Part shown: positions 47,195 to 56,796 of the stretch, in pieces
How positions within the stretch are numbered: position 1 is the stretch's first letter
Layout of the letters: each line of letters opens with the position of its first letter
Assembly (NCBI GenBank): GCA_049323455.1
Contig: JBMONF010000017.1
Location: 66,181 to 130,180, forward strand
DNA length: 64,000 nt
Source: Hypericibacter sp049323455
GTDB lineage: Bacteria > Pseudomonadota > Alphaproteobacteria > Dongiales > Dongiaceae
Direction: 5' to 3'
The notes under the pieces: generated by a model
The model's input: the letters and a program-made list of their open reading frames with translations, nothing else
Told to the model about the DNA's origin: nothing
Databases searched by the model: none
Program-made: the position numbers and the translations under genes

Positions 47195-48859
47195 ATGAAC
47201 CAGCGTTTGGTGCTTGCCCTCGCCCAGCTCAACCCGACCATGGGCGACATCGACGGCAACGCGGAAAAGCTGCTGGAGGCGCGCCGCGAGGCGGCCGCCT
47301 CGGGCGCGCAGTTGATGGTCGCCAGCGAGATGATCGTCTCGGGTTATCCGCCCGAGGATCTGGTGCTGAAGCCCGCCTTCCAGCGACGCTGCCACGAGAG
47401 CGTCGAGCGGCTGGCGGTGGCGACGGCCGATGGCGGGCCGGCCATGCTGGTGGGCAGTCCCTGGGTCGAGGACGGCAAGCTCTACAACGCGGCGCTGCTG
47501 CTTGACGGCGGCCGGATCGCAGGGCGCACCTTCAAGGTCGATCTGCCGAACTACGGCGTGTTCGACGAGAAGCGCGTCTTCGTCGCCGGGCCGCCGCAGC
47601 GGCCGCTCGAGTTTCGCGGCACCAGGCTCGGCGTCATGGTCTGCGAGGACATGTGGACGCCGGGGCCGTCGGCGACCTTGGCCGACGCCGGAGCCGACAT
47701 CCTGCTCGTCATCAATGGCAGCCCTTACGAGCACGACAAGCTCTACACGCGAATCGATCTCGCCGCCCGGCGCGCCCGCGCCGAGCGCTTGGCCCTCGTC
47801 TACCTCAATCAGCTGGGCGGCCAGGACGAGCTGGTGTTCGACGGCACCTCCTTCGCCGTCGATCCCGACGGCGCCGTGAAGGTTCGGCTGCCGGCCTGGA
47901 AGCGGCGTGTCTCGATCGCCGAATGGGAACGGGGGCCCGAGGGTCGGTGGCGTTGCGCCGCCGGGGAAATGGCGCCTGTGCGCGAGGGCGTGCCCAGCAT
48001 CTACCAGGCGATGATGCTGGGCCTTGCCGATTATGTGAACAAGAACCGCTTTCCCGGCGTGATCCTCGGACTCTCGGGCGGCATCGATTCCGCGCTCACG
48101 GCGGCGGTGGCAGCCGATGCGCTGGGGCCGACGCGCGTCCATGCGGTGATGATGCCGTCGCCCTACACCAGCCGGGACAGCCTCGAGGACGCGGCCGAGT
48201 GCGCGCGCCTTCTCGGCATCGAGCTTTCGACCATTTCGATCGAGCCGGCCATGCGCGCTTTCCAGGAGATGCTGGCGCCGAGCTTCGGCAACAGGCCGCC
48301 GGACACGACCGAGGAGAACATCCAGAGCCGCGCGCGCGGCATCACGCTGATGGCCCTCTCCAACAAGTTCGGCTACATGGTGCTCTCGACCGGAAACAAG
48401 TCCGAGATGTCCGTCGGCTACGCCACGATCTATGGCGACATGTGCGGCGGCTACTCCGTGCTGAAAGACGTCTACAAGACGATGGTCTACAAGCTCGCCC
48501 GCTGGCGCAATCTCGAGCTGCCCGATGGCGCCCAGGGGCCGGCGGGCCGGGTCATTCCGGAGCGCATTCTGACCAAGGCGCCGTCGGCCGAGCTCAAGCC
48601 CGGCCAGGTGGACCAGGACTCGCTGCCGCCCTACGAGATCCTCGACGGTATCCTGGAGTGCCTGGTCGAGGGGGAGATGACGCTCGACGAGATCGTGGCG
48701 AAGGGCTTCGATCGCGCGACCGTGGTGAAGGTCTGGCGCATGCTCGACATCGCCGAGTACAAGCGCCGCCAGGGGCCGCCGGGCGTCAAGATCACGCGCC
48801 GCGCCTTCGGCCGCGATCGCCGCTATCCGATCACCAACGCCTTCCGCCCGGACCGATGA
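47195..48859 (+). CDS. nadE: Glutamine-dependent NAD+ synthetase
   Basis: A 554-residue two-domain enzyme. The N-terminal nitrilase-type glutaminase has its Glu-Lys-Cys triad region in VASEMIVSGYPPEDL, FKVDLPNYGVFDEKR and MVCEDMWTP. The C-terminal synthetase has the P-loop GLSGGIDSALTAAVA and STGNKSEMSVGY. It amidates deamido-NAD. ATG 47195 is chosen at the start of homology. The stop overlaps the gltX ATG (ATGA at 48856-48859). Confidence 0.95.
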   Translation: MNQRLVLALAQLNPTMGDIDGNAEKLLEARREAAASGAQLMVASEMIVSGYPPEDLVLKPAFQRRCHESVERLAVATADGGPAMLVGSPWVEDGKLYNAALLLDGGRIAGRTFKVDLPNYGVFDEKRVFVAGPPQRPLEFRGTRLGVMVCEDMWTPGPSATLADAGADILLVINGSPYEHDKLYTRIDLAARRARAERLALVYLNQLGGQDELVFDGTSFAVDPDGAVKVRLPAWKRRVSIAEWERGPEGRWRCAAGEMAPVREGVPSIYQAMMLGLADYVNKNRFPGVILGLSGGIDSALTAAVAADALGPTRVHAVMMPSPYTSRDSLEDAAECARLLGIELSTISIEPAMRAFQEMLAPSFGNRPPDTTEENIQSRARGITLMALSNKFGYMVLSTGNKSEMSVGYATIYGDMCGGYSVLKDVYKTMVYKLARWRNLELPDGAQGPAGRVIPERILTKAPSAELKPGQVDQDSLPPYEILDGILECLVEGEMTLDEIVAKGFDRATVVKVWRMLDIAEYKRRQGPPGVKITRRAFGRDRRYPITNAFRPDR

Positions 48860-50187
48860 CCGTTCGCGTCCGCTTCGCGCCGAGCCCGACCGGCCATCTG
48901 CATGTCGGCAATATCTTCGTGGCGCTTCACAACTGGCTGTTCGCGCGCAAGGAGGCCGGCGAATTCCTGCTGCGCTTCGACGACACCGACCGCCTGCGGT
49001 CGAGCGCGGAGTTCGCCGAGGAGATTCGCAGGGACCTGATCTGGGTCGGGCTCGCATGGGACCGCGAAGTGTCCCAGTCGGAACGGCTTACGGTTTACGA
49101 CGAGGCCGTGCGCCGGCTGAAGGGATCGGAGCGGCTTTACCCCTGCTACGAGACGGCGGAGGAGCTGGCGCTCAAGCGCCAGGCGCAGCTCCAGTCGGGC
49201 CGCGCGCCGGTCTACGACCGCGCCGCGCTGGCGCTCTCGGCGGCGGAGCGTGCCCGGCTCGAAGCGGAAGGCCGCACGCCTCATTGGCGCTTTCGCCTCG
49301 AACTGCGCGAAGAGCGCTGGATCGACATGGTGCGCGGGCCGCAGCATATCGACGAAGCGAGCCAGAGCGATCCCGTCCTGATCCGCGAGGACGGCAGCTA
49401 CCTCTATACGCTCCCGTCCGTGGTCGACGACATCGCGCTCGGGGTGACCCACGTGATCCGCGGCGCCGATCACGTCACCAACACCGGCGCCCAGATCCAG
49501 ATCTTCGAGGCGCTGGGCGGCCCGGTGCCGCGCTTCGGCCATCTGCCGCTTCTGAGCGGTGCGGGCGGCGAGGAGCTGTCCAAGCGCATCGGCAGCCTGT
49601 CGGTGGGCGAGCTCCGGGCCGCCGGCATCGAGCCCCTGGCGCTCGCGAGCTATCTGGCCCGCCTCGGCACCGGGGACCCGATGCGTCCGGTCCACGCCTT
49701 GAGCGAGCTGGTTCCCGACCACAATCTCGGCAAGCTCGGCGCGGCCTCGCCGCATTTCGATCGCGCCGAGCTGGCTCAGATCAACGCCCGGCTGCTGCAC
49801 GAGACGGCCTTCGCCGAGGTGGCGAACCGGCTCGAAGCGCTGGGCGTCGACGAGCCGCTGTGGAACGCCGTGCGGGGCAATCTGGAAAAGCTCTCCGATG
49901 TCGAACAGTGGGTCCGGATCTGCCGCGGCGAGATACTGACCAATGGCGGCGATGTCGATCTCACGCGCATCGCTGCGGCCGAGCTGCCTCCAGAGCCCTG
50001 GGACGAGAACACTTGGTCGCGTTGGACGGGGGCCGTCACCTCGGCGACGGGCCGCAAGGGCAAGGCGCTCTATCAGCCGCTGCGTCGCGCCTTGACCGGC
50101 CTCGACCATGGACCCGAGATGCGGCTTTTGCTACCTCTCATCGGCCGTGCGCGGGCTTCGGCCCGGCTCTTGCGCGGCAAAGGTTGA
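48856..50187 (+). CDS. gltX: Glutamate-tRNA ligase (class I, variant KMSKS)
   Basis: A 443-residue class I synthetase. HIGH appears as HLHVG in FAPSPTGHLHVGNIFVAL. The KMSKS position reads LSKRIGSLSVGELR, in which the final Ser is preceded by Gly-Ile-Arg, a variant found in the alphaproteobacterial GluRS types that can also charge tRNA-Gln before amidation. The C-terminal anticodon-binding domain is short. It is cotranscribed with nadE (4-bp overlap) and cysS (15 bp gap). Whether a second gltX exists in the genome cannot be seen here. GluRS is the known target of HipA kinases, and a hipBA locus is in this window. Confidence 0.92.
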   Translation: MTVRVRFAPSPTGHLHVGNIFVALHNWLFARKEAGEFLLRFDDTDRLRSSAEFAEEIRRDLIWVGLAWDREVSQSERLTVYDEAVRRLKGSERLYPCYETAEELALKRQAQLQSGRAPVYDRAALALSAAERARLEAEGRTPHWRFRLELREERWIDMVRGPQHIDEASQSDPVLIREDGSYLYTLPSVVDDIALGVTHVIRGADHVTNTGAQIQIFEALGGPVPRFGHLPLLSGAGGEELSKRIGSLSVGELRAAGIEPLALASYLARLGTGDPMRPVHALSELVPDHNLGKLGAASPHFDRAELAQINARLLHETAFAEVANRLEALGVDEPLWNAVRGNLEKLSDVEQWVRICRGEILTNGGDVDLTRIAAAELPPEPWDENTWSRWTGAVTSATGRKGKALYQPLRRALTGLDHGPEMRLLLPLIGRARASARLLRGKG

Positions 50188-50202
50188 GAAAGCCCTTTGG
50201 CC

Positions 50203-51591
50203 ATGCCGATTCATCTGCACAACACGCTGACGCGCCGGAAGGAATCGTTCGTTCCGCTCGATCCCGCCAATGTGCGGATGTATGTCTGCGGGCCGACCGT
50301 CTATGACTTCGCGCATATCGGCAACGCGCGACCGGTGGTCGTGTTCGACACGCTGTTCCGGCTGCTGCGGCACGTCTATGGGCCCGACCACGTCACCTAT
50401 GTGCGCAACATCACCGACGTCGAGGACAAGATCATTGCCGCAGCGGCGGCCGGCAACGAGCCGATCGACGCGCTGACGCAGCGCACGGCGGCCGCCTACC
50501 ACCAGGACATGGGCGCGCTCAACGCCTTGTCGCCGACCTTCGAGCCGCGCGCCACGCAGCATATCGCCGGCATGATCGCGATGATCGAGACGCTGCTCGA
50601 GCGCGGCTTCGCCTATGCCGCCGAGGGCCACGTGCTGTTCCACGTGCCGGCGATGGCGGATTACGGCCGGCTCTCGGGCCGCTCGCTCGACGAGATGATC
50701 GCGGGCGCCCGGGTGGAGGTGGCACCCTACAAGAAGCATCCCGCCGATTTCGTGCTGTGGAAGCCCGCCAAGCCCGAGGAACCGGGCTGGGACAGCCCCT
50801 GGGGCCGCGGCCGACCCGGCTGGCACATCGAATGCTCGGCCATGAGCAAGGCGCTGCTGGGCACCACCTTCGACATCCATGGTGGCGGCATCGACCTGAT
50901 CTTTCCCCATCACGAGAACGAGATTGCGCAGAGCCGCTGCGCGCACGAGGGCGCCCCCCTGGCGCGCTACTGGATGCATAACGGCTTCGTCCAGGTCGGC
51001 GGCGAGAAGATGTCGAAGTCGCTCGGCAACTTCTTCACGGTGCGCCAGCTGCTCGAGGAAGGCCATCGCGGCGAGGCGATCCGCCTGGCGCTGCTCTCGG
51101 CCCACTACCGCCAGCCGATCGACATCACGCGCGAAGGGCTGGGCGAGGCCAAGACGGCGCTGGACCGGTTCTATACCGCGCTGGCCAAGGCCGGCGGCGC
51201 GGCGCTGCCCGCCGAGGACGAGGCGGCCGAGCCGCCGCTCGACGTGCTGGCGGCGCTCGAGGACGACCTCAACACGCCGCTGGCGCTGAGCCACCTGCAC
51301 GAGCTGGCACATCGGCTCAACAAGGCCGCAAGCGATGCCGAGCGCGAGCAGGCCGTCCGTGCCTTGACGGCGGCGGGCGCATTGCTGGGGCTCCTGCAGC
51401 AGTCGCCGGAAGTCTGGCTGCGCGGCGCGGCAGACGATGCGGCGGAGATCGAAGCCGCGATCGCGGCGCGTGCGGCGGCGCGCAAAGCGCGCAATTTTGC
51501 CGAGGCCGACCGGATCCGTGCGGCACTCGCGGCGCGCGGCATCCTGCTCGACGACGGCCCGCAAGGGACGACCTGGCGTCGCGCCGGGTAA
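50203..51591 (+). CDS. cysS: Cysteine-tRNA ligase
   Basis: A 462-residue class I synthetase. The Zn-binding Cys and HIGH motif are in YVCGPTVYDFAHIGNARP, the second Zn region in WHIECSAMS and GIDLIFPHHENEIAQS, and KMSKS in GGEKMSKSLGNFF. ATG 50203 is preferred over a TTG six bases earlier. The C-terminal helix bundle is complete. Last gene of the nadE-gltX-cysS unit. Confidence 0.96.
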   Translation: MPIHLHNTLTRRKESFVPLDPANVRMYVCGPTVYDFAHIGNARPVVVFDTLFRLLRHVYGPDHVTYVRNITDVEDKIIAAAAAGNEPIDALTQRTAAAYHQDMGALNALSPTFEPRATQHIAGMIAMIETLLERGFAYAAEGHVLFHVPAMADYGRLSGRSLDEMIAGARVEVAPYKKHPADFVLWKPAKPEEPGWDSPWGRGRPGWHIECSAMSKALLGTTFDIHGGGIDLIFPHHENEIAQSRCAHEGAPLARYWMHNGFVQVGGEKMSKSLGNFFTVRQLLEEGHRGEAIRLALLSAHYRQPIDITREGLGEAKTALDRFYTALAKAGGAALPAEDEAAEPPLDVLAALEDDLNTPLALSHLHELAHRLNKAASDAEREQAVRALTAAGALLGLLQQSPEVWLRGAADDAAEIEAAIAARAAARKARNFAEADRIRAALAARGILLDDGPQGTTWRRAG

Positions 51592-51620
51592 GAGCCTTTT
51601 CGGCCGGATAGAATCGCACC

Positions 51621-51711
51621 CCATCGTCGTTCTCGCGCAAGCGGGAAGCTGGGGGACAAGCGCAATGTGCGGCTGCCCTGGGCCCCCGCTTTCGCGGGGG
51701 CGACGAGAGGG
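51621..51711. repeat. Intergenic repeat, copy 1
   Basis: About 90 bp related, in inverted orientation, to 56797-56883. The best-conserved 36 bp (51676-51711) match the complement of 56797-56832 at 34 positions by eye. Each copy contains GC-rich self-complementary arms (CCCCCGC-TTTC-GCGGGGG). It lies between cysS and the convergent PAS-domain gene and may act as a bidirectional terminator. Confidence 0.65.
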
Positions 51712-51778
51712 TCTTCCGCCCAGGATGCTCTCCGAGCGCGCTGGAACCGATCCTCTGCAATGAGGAAAGGCGTTAATC

Positions 51779-52345
51779 TCAACTCAAGGGCAGAATGCCG
51801 GACCTGCGCTCGATGGTGCTGAAGTCTTCTATGCCGATGCCGTGCGTGACGGTTGCGCCGTCCTCCGACAGCGGAAAGACCGCCCACTCGTATTCCTTGA
51901 GCTTGTCGTCGGTCCAGACGATCGTGTCGCGGCCGAAGATCGGCAGGCCGGTTTCGACCATCTCGGCCACATGGCGCAGCCAGACATTGACGTAGTCGGA
52001 CTGCCAGCCGATCTCGTCGAGCCACTTTCCGGTGTAGTCCATACCGATGAAACGGGCCTGCTCGGTTCCCACCAGGCGATAGCGGATCCGCAAGGGGCTG
52101 TATTGGTATTCGGCAAGGATCAGATAGGGGAGCAGGGGCTTCATCCGACCCGGATCGAGCCCCCTCTTGCGCGGAAACCGGCGCCCGTCCCGAAGCTCCT
52201 CCCAATAGGCGGCGAGCAGGCGAATATTCCTGGATGTGACATCGGCGAAAGGGAGCCGCACCATCTGTGCGGTCGGCGACGCCGTTGCTCTTCCCGATGC
52301 GCCGTGGCGCGATCTGCGTCCGTCTGACGGCGGCTCGCTTGCCAT
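51779..52345 (-). CDS. PAS-domain protein (PAS_5-like), single domain
   Basis: A 188-residue protein. After a low-complexity start, residues 28-188 form one PAS-like sensor domain (LLAAYWEELRDGRRFPRKRGLD, RMKPLLPYLILAEY, RYRLVGTEQARFIGMDYTGKWLDEI). This single-domain PAS group is abundant in Rhodospirillales and has no known output domain. The alternative start ATG 52264 would remove the basic N-terminal 27 residues and may be the true one. Ligand unknown. Confidence 0.75.
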   Translation of the reverse strand: MASEPPSDGRRSRHGASGRATASPTAQMVRLPFADVTSRNIRLLAAYWEELRDGRRFPRKRGLDPGRMKPLLPYLILAEYQYSPLRIRYRLVGTEQARFIGMDYTGKWLDEIGWQSDYVNVWLRHVAEMVETGLPIFGRDTIVWTDDKLKEYEWAVFPLSEDGATVTHGIGIEDFSTIERRSGILPLS

Positions 52346-52466
52346 CCTTCAGGCTCCCCGAGCCGAGTTCACGCGGCCAGTCTAGCCGATTTCGGGGTGG
52401 GAATCACGGGGTCGAGAGCGGGAAAATCAGAGGATCGGCAACTCCCGGTGGCAGGGAATCGGGGGA

Positions 52467-53105
52467 TCAGCGTTCGGCCAGCGCCAGCCGCGCAGCGAGC
52501 CCGACGAAAAGGCTCGCGGTCGTCCAGCGCAGGGCGGTGGCGACCCGGCGCGAACCCAGGATCCAGCCGCGCGCCGCGCTCGCCGACAGCGCGACCAGGA
52601 GATTGATCGCGGTGCCGCCGGCATTGAAGAGCAGGCCCAAAAACAGAATCTGCGCCGCGACCGAACCGCGCCCCGGCGTGACGAACTGCGGCAGGAAGGC
52701 GAGAACGAAGAGCGCGACCTTCGGGTTGAACAGATTGGTCGTCATGCCGTCGAGGAAGGCGCGATGAGGGCGCCGGGGCGGTAGGGCGGCGGCTGCGGCC
52801 GGCCCCGCGCGGTCGGTGATCGCGCGCCAGGCGAGATAGAGCAGATAGGCCGCCCCGGCATATTTCACGGCGAGAAAGGCGGTCTCGGAATGCAGCAGCA
52901 GCGCCGAGACGCCGAAAGCGGCCAGGAGCGAATGGACCAGGCTGCCGCCGGCGACGCCGAAGGCGGCCCAGACCCCGGCCACGCGGCCGCGCCCCAGGCT
53001 CTGGGCCAGCACCAGCGTCATGTCGGCGCCGGGCGTCAGGTTGAGGGCGAGGCTCGCCGCAAGGAAAGGCAGCAGGGTGGCGAGGTCGGGCAGGAAGCTC
53101 GGCAT
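52467..53105 (-). CDS. LysE/RhtB-family amino-acid exporter
   Basis: A 212-residue inner-membrane protein with six helices. The family motif is near the N-terminus (LPFLAASLALNLTPGADMTLVLAQSLGRG) and DGMTTNLFNPKVALFVLAFLPQFV in the middle. Members export amino acids such as threonine, homoserine or lysine. ATG 53105 is chosen because the first helix begins there; the frame runs upstream to 53207. No regulator gene is adjacent. Confidence 0.88.
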   Translation of the reverse strand: MPSFLPDLATLLPFLAASLALNLTPGADMTLVLAQSLGRGRVAGVWAAFGVAGGSLVHSLLAAFGVSALLLHSETAFLAVKYAGAAYLLYLAWRAITDRAGPAAAAALPPRRPHRAFLDGMTTNLFNPKVALFVLAFLPQFVTPGRGSVAAQILFLGLLFNAGGTAINLLVALSASAARGWILGSRRVATALRWTTASLFVGLAARLALAER

Positions 53106-53447
53106 GAGTTTGCTCGGGCGGTTGAGCGGCGGTGAAGAGCGACGGGATGGCGGGGCGGGGCCGATACCCGTTGGCAAGTAGGCTACCCCAGAATCAAACG
53201 CCACCAAGCCTCGCCGACGCTATCCGGTCTGTGTACGGGAGGGCACGGCCCCGGAGCCCCAATGCATTCTGAGGTGGGCGCATTGGTGGCCATTTCTGCG
53301 GCCCCTGTCAACCAAGCGAGGTCTGGCAGGTCGGCCTAGGCTGCCCTCGTGCCCTGGTTGACGCCGCCGGCCCTTGGGGGCAGAAAGGCGGCCGACGCGG
53401 CCCTTGGACGGGCCTGCAGCCGATCCCCGCTTCCCCAGGCCCCCTCG
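53106..53447. other. 342-bp divergent interval between lysE-like gene and cimA
   Basis: No gene or clear regulatory motif is seen. It must hold promoters for both directions. GC-rich throughout, with no convincing sigma70 hexamer pair found by eye. Confidence 0.4.
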
Positions 53448-55076
53448 ATGGATGACAGGCGCGTTTATCTTTTCGACAACACGTTGCGCGACGGCGCCCA
53501 GACCCAGGGCGTCGATTTCAGCGTCGCCGACAAGCTGGCGATCGCCCAGGCGCTGGACAAGCTCGGGGTGGACTACATCGAGGGCGGCTGGCCGGGCGCC
53601 AACCCGACCGACGACGCCTTTTTCGCCCAGCCGCCGGCTCTGAGGCGCGCGCGCCTCGTCGCCTTCGGCATGACACGCCGTCCGGGTCGCAGCGCCGCCA
53701 ACGATCCGGGCCTGGCCGCGCTCATCGGCAGCAAGGCGCGCGCTCTCTGCATGGTCGGCAAGAGCTGGGACTTCCATGTGGATGTGGCGCTGGGCATTCC
53801 GCGTGCCGAGAACATCGACATGATCGCCGAGAGCGTCCAGCACGCGAAGACGCGCGTCGACGAGGTCATGCTCGATGCCGAGCATTTCTTCGACGGCTAC
53901 AAGGCCAATCGGACTTACGCGCTCGATTGCGCCAAGGCCGCCTACGAAGCGGGCGCGCGCTGGATCGTGCTGTGCGACACCAACGGCGGCACCCTGCCGC
54001 ACGAGATCGAGCGCATCGTGGCCGAGGTGGCGAACGCCATTCCCGGGACCCATCTCGGCATCCATTGCCACAACGACACCGAGAACGCGGTCGCCAACAG
54101 CCTGGCCGCCGTGCGGGCCGGCGCGCGCCAGATCCAAGGCACGCTGAACGGGCTCGGCGAGCGCTGCGGCAACGCCAACCTGGTCTCGCTGATCCCGAGC
54201 CTGCTGCTCAAGACCGACTTCAAGATCGGCATCGGCTTGGAGGAGATGAAGGGGCTGACGCATGTCTCGCGCCTCCTGGACGAGCGGCTCAACCGCGCGC
54301 CCGCGCGCAATGCGCCTTACGTCGGCGAATCCGCGTTCGCGCACAAGGGCGGGCTCCACGTCTCGGCGGTGGAGAAGGACCCGCGCACCTACGAACACAT
54401 AGAGCCGTCGCTCGTCGGCAACCGGCGGCACATCGTCGTCTCCGACCAGTCGGGCCGCGCCAACATCCTGGCGCGCTTCCGGGACATCGGGCTCGCCATC
54501 GAGGCGGACGATCCCAAGGTGGCCTCGCTGGTCGAGCTGGTGAAGGCGCGCGAGTATGACGGCTATGCCTATGACGGCGCGGAGGCCAGCTTCGAGCTCC
54601 TGGCCCGGCGCGAGCTCGGCAGCGTGCCCGATTATTTCCGCGTGGCGCGCTTCCGGGTCATGGACGACCGGCGCTGGAACGCGCGCGGCGAGCTGGTGAC
54701 AGAATCCGAGGCCACCATCACGCTCGAGGTGGGCGCCGAGCGGCTGATGACGGTGGCGACCGGCAACGGCCCCGTCAACGCGCTCGACAGCGCGCTCCGG
54801 AAGGCGCTGCTCGCCTTCTATCCCGAGCTCGAGGACATGCGCCTGGTCGACTACAAGGTGCGCATCCTGACGCCGGGTGCCGGCACTGGCGCCGTCACGC
54901 GCGTCATGATCGAGAGCACCGACGCCACCGGCGAACGCTGGAGCACGGTCGGTGTCTCGGCCAACATCATCGACGCTTCCTTCAACGCGCTCCACGACGG
55001 CATCACCTGGAAGCTGTTCCGTTCCGGCGCGCCTGCGCGTCACGGCGCGGCCGGCAGCGCTCCGAAAGGCCGCTGA
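53448..55076 (+). CDS. cimA: (R)-citramalate synthase
   Basis: A 542-residue enzyme of the isopropylmalate-synthase-like family, condensing pyruvate and acetyl-CoA to citramalate for isoleucine synthesis. The HMGL-like domain starts LFDNTLRDGAQTQGVDFS and contains ARWIVLCDTNGGTLPHEI and GIHCHNDTENAVANSL (metal His residues). The C-terminal regulatory LeuA-dimer domain spans about 410-530. Length and DGAQT (instead of the LeuA DGEQ) place it with CimA. The stop overlaps the trmJ start (TGATG). Confidence 0.93.
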   Translation: MDDRRVYLFDNTLRDGAQTQGVDFSVADKLAIAQALDKLGVDYIEGGWPGANPTDDAFFAQPPALRRARLVAFGMTRRPGRSAANDPGLAALIGSKARALCMVGKSWDFHVDVALGIPRAENIDMIAESVQHAKTRVDEVMLDAEHFFDGYKANRTYALDCAKAAYEAGARWIVLCDTNGGTLPHEIERIVAEVANAIPGTHLGIHCHNDTENAVANSLAAVRAGARQIQGTLNGLGERCGNANLVSLIPSLLLKTDFKIGIGLEEMKGLTHVSRLLDERLNRAPARNAPYVGESAFAHKGGLHVSAVEKDPRTYEHIEPSLVGNRRHIVVSDQSGRANILARFRDIGLAIEADDPKVASLVELVKAREYDGYAYDGAEASFELLARRELGSVPDYFRVARFRVMDDRRWNARGELVTESEATITLEVGAERLMTVATGNGPVNALDSALRKALLAFYPELEDMRLVDYKVRILTPGAGTGAVTRVMIESTDATGERWSTVGVSANIIDASFNALHDGITWKLFRSGAPARHGAAGSAPKGR

Positions 55077-55870
55077 TGGCGTCCGCCGGCCGGCGGGCTC
55101 AGCGGCCGCTGGATGCTCCCGCTGTCATCCTGGTCCAGCCGCAACTGCCCGAGAACATCGGCGCCGCCGCCCGCGCCATGATGAATTGCGGCTTGACCGC
55201 CTTGCGTCTGGTGCGCCCGCGCGAAGCCTGGCCCAACGAGCGGGCGCGGGAGGTTTCTTCGGGCGCCTTCGAGGCGATCGACAAGGCCGAGGTCTTCCCT
55301 TCCGCGCGCGCCGCGGTCGCCGACCTCACCCGCGTCTACGCCACCTCGGCGCGCCATCGCCAGATGATCAAGACGGTGCTGACCCCGCGCGAGGCGGCGG
55401 CCGATATGCGGGCGGCGGTGGCGCGGGGCGAGCGGGTGGGCATCATGTTCGGACCCGAACGCACCGGCCTCGAGAACGACGAGCTGTCGCTGGCCGACGC
55501 GGTCATCCGCGTGCCGCTCAATCCCGGCTTCACCTCGCTCAACCTGGCCCAGGCGGTGCTGCTGGTGGGCTATGATTGGTTCCAGGCGGGCGACGCCACG
55601 CCGCCGCGCGAGCTGGTGACGAACAACACCAGGCCGGCCGAGAAGGCCGAACTGATGAACTTCTTCGACCATCTGGAGCGCGAGCTCGATGCCTGCGGTT
55701 TCCTGCGCAATCTGGAAAAACGGCCGGGCATGGTGCGCAACATCCGCAACATCTTTCAGCGCGCCTCCCTGACGCGTCAGGAGATCCGCACCCTCCACGG
55801 CATCGTCAAGGAGCTGTCCTCCAAGCGCGAGAACCGGCCCCGGCGCCGGAAAGCCGATTCAAAGGGTTGA
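55076..55870 (+). CDS. trmJ: tRNA (cytidine/uridine-2'-O-)-methyltransferase TrmJ-like
   Basis: A 264-residue SPOUT enzyme. The knot motifs are VQPQLPENIGAAARAMMNCG (motif 1), GIMFGPERTGLENDEL (motif 2) and VPLNPGFTSLNLAQAVLLVGYD (motif 3), followed by a helical C-terminal extension as in TrmJ. It methylates the ribose at position 32 of tRNAs using SAM. Translation is coupled to cimA by a 1-base overlap. Related family members act on rRNA, so the target is by similarity. Confidence 0.88.
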   Translation: MASAGRRAQRPLDAPAVILVQPQLPENIGAAARAMMNCGLTALRLVRPREAWPNERAREVSSGAFEAIDKAEVFPSARAAVADLTRVYATSARHRQMIKTVLTPREAAADMRAAVARGERVGIMFGPERTGLENDELSLADAVIRVPLNPGFTSLNLAQAVLLVGYDWFQAGDATPPRELVTNNTRPAEKAELMNFFDHLERELDACGFLRNLEKRPGMVRNIRNIFQRASLTRQEIRTLHGIVKELSSKRENRPRRRKADSKG

Positions 55871-55891
55871 AAAATCTGGATTTTTGCGGCT

Positions 55892-55921
55892 TTGACAAGG
55901 GATGCGGGCTCGGGCTATACC
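55892..55921 (+). promoter_or_regulatory. Predicted sigma70 promoter of rpsD
   Basis: A consensus -35 TTGACA at 55892-55897 and a -10 CTATAC/TATACC at 55915-55921 with 17-18 bp spacing, about 123 bp before the rpsD start. This is the best sigma70 match I saw in the window, fitting a highly expressed ribosomal gene. Confidence 0.65.
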
Positions 55922-56043
55922 CACGCGCCCTATTCCCGAGAAAGCGGGTGCCGGCCGAAGCCGTGCCGGGACCCCGTCCGCCGGGCGCTTAGCGTCCGGG
56001 ACAGGAACTATCGGGACAACATGGAAGAAGAAGGAACCCGCCG

Positions 56044-56658
56044 GTGACCAAGCGCGCCGAATCCAAATACAAGATCGACCGACGCCTCGGCGTCAATCTC
56101 TGGGGCCGCCCCAAGAGCCCCATCAACCGCCGCGAATATGGCCCGGGCCAGCACGGCCAGCGGCGCAAGAAGCCGTCCGACTTCGGCCTGCAGCTCATGG
56201 CCAAGCAGCGGCTCAAGGGCTATTACGGCAGCATCGGCGAGCGCCAGTTCCGCCGCCTCTATGAGGAGGCCGCGCGCCGGCGCGGCGACACGGGCGAGAA
56301 CCTGATCGGGCTGCTCGAACGCCGTCTCGACGCCGTGGTCTATCGCGCCAAATTCGTGCCGACCGTGTTCGCCGCGCGTCAGTTCGTCAGCCACGGCCAC
56401 GTCAAGGTCAACGGCAAGCGCGTCACCATCCCCTCCTATCAGGTCAAGGAGGGCGACATCGTCGAGTTGAAGGAGAAGTCGAAGCAGCTCGCCACGGTGC
56501 TCGAATCCGTCGCTTCGGCCGAGCGCGACGTGCCGGACTATATCGAGGCCGATCACAAGGGCATGCGCGCCAAGCTCGTGCGCACCCCGGCCTTGGCCGA
56601 CGTGCCCTATCCGGTGCAGATGGAGCCGCACCTGGTGGTCGAGTTCTACTCGCGCTGA
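56044..56658 (+). CDS. rpsD: 30S ribosomal protein S4
   Basis: A 204-residue primary rRNA-binding protein of the small subunit. The N-terminal domain (KRAESKYKIDRRLGVNLWG, KSPINRREYGPGQHGQ) precedes the S4 RNA-binding domain (RRLDAVVYRAKFVPTVFAARQFVSHGHVKVNGKRV). The N-terminal Zn cysteines of some S4 types are absent. Translation starts at GTG 56044 behind AAGAAGGA. It stands alone with its own promoter and terminator, the usual monocistronic arrangement in alphaproteobacteria. Confidence 0.97.
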   Translation: MTKRAESKYKIDRRLGVNLWGRPKSPINRREYGPGQHGQRRKKPSDFGLQLMAKQRLKGYYGSIGERQFRRLYEEAARRRGDTGENLIGLLERRLDAVVYRAKFVPTVFAARQFVSHGHVKVNGKRVTIPSYQVKEGDIVELKEKSKQLATVLESVASAERDVPDYIEADHKGMRAKLVRTPALADVPYPVQMEPHLVVEFYSR

Positions 56659-56684
56659 ACGTCCGGAAATCTCGATGTTTTCCG

Positions 56685-56712
56685 AGGGCCGGCCCTGCCA
56701 AGGGCCGGCCCT
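56685..56712 (+). terminator. Terminator-like hairpin after rpsD
   Basis: A perfect 12-bp stem: AGGGCCGGCCCT occurs twice and is its own complement, around the loop GCCA, 27 bp past the rpsD stop. Only two T residues follow, so termination strength is uncertain. Confidence 0.65.
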
Positions 56713-56796
56713 TCGCGTTCGAGGCGTGCCACGAGGCCGTGGCGGGCACCCCGCCAAGCCGCTATTTCTAGAGCGGGTTTTGCTCGGACAGAAAAA

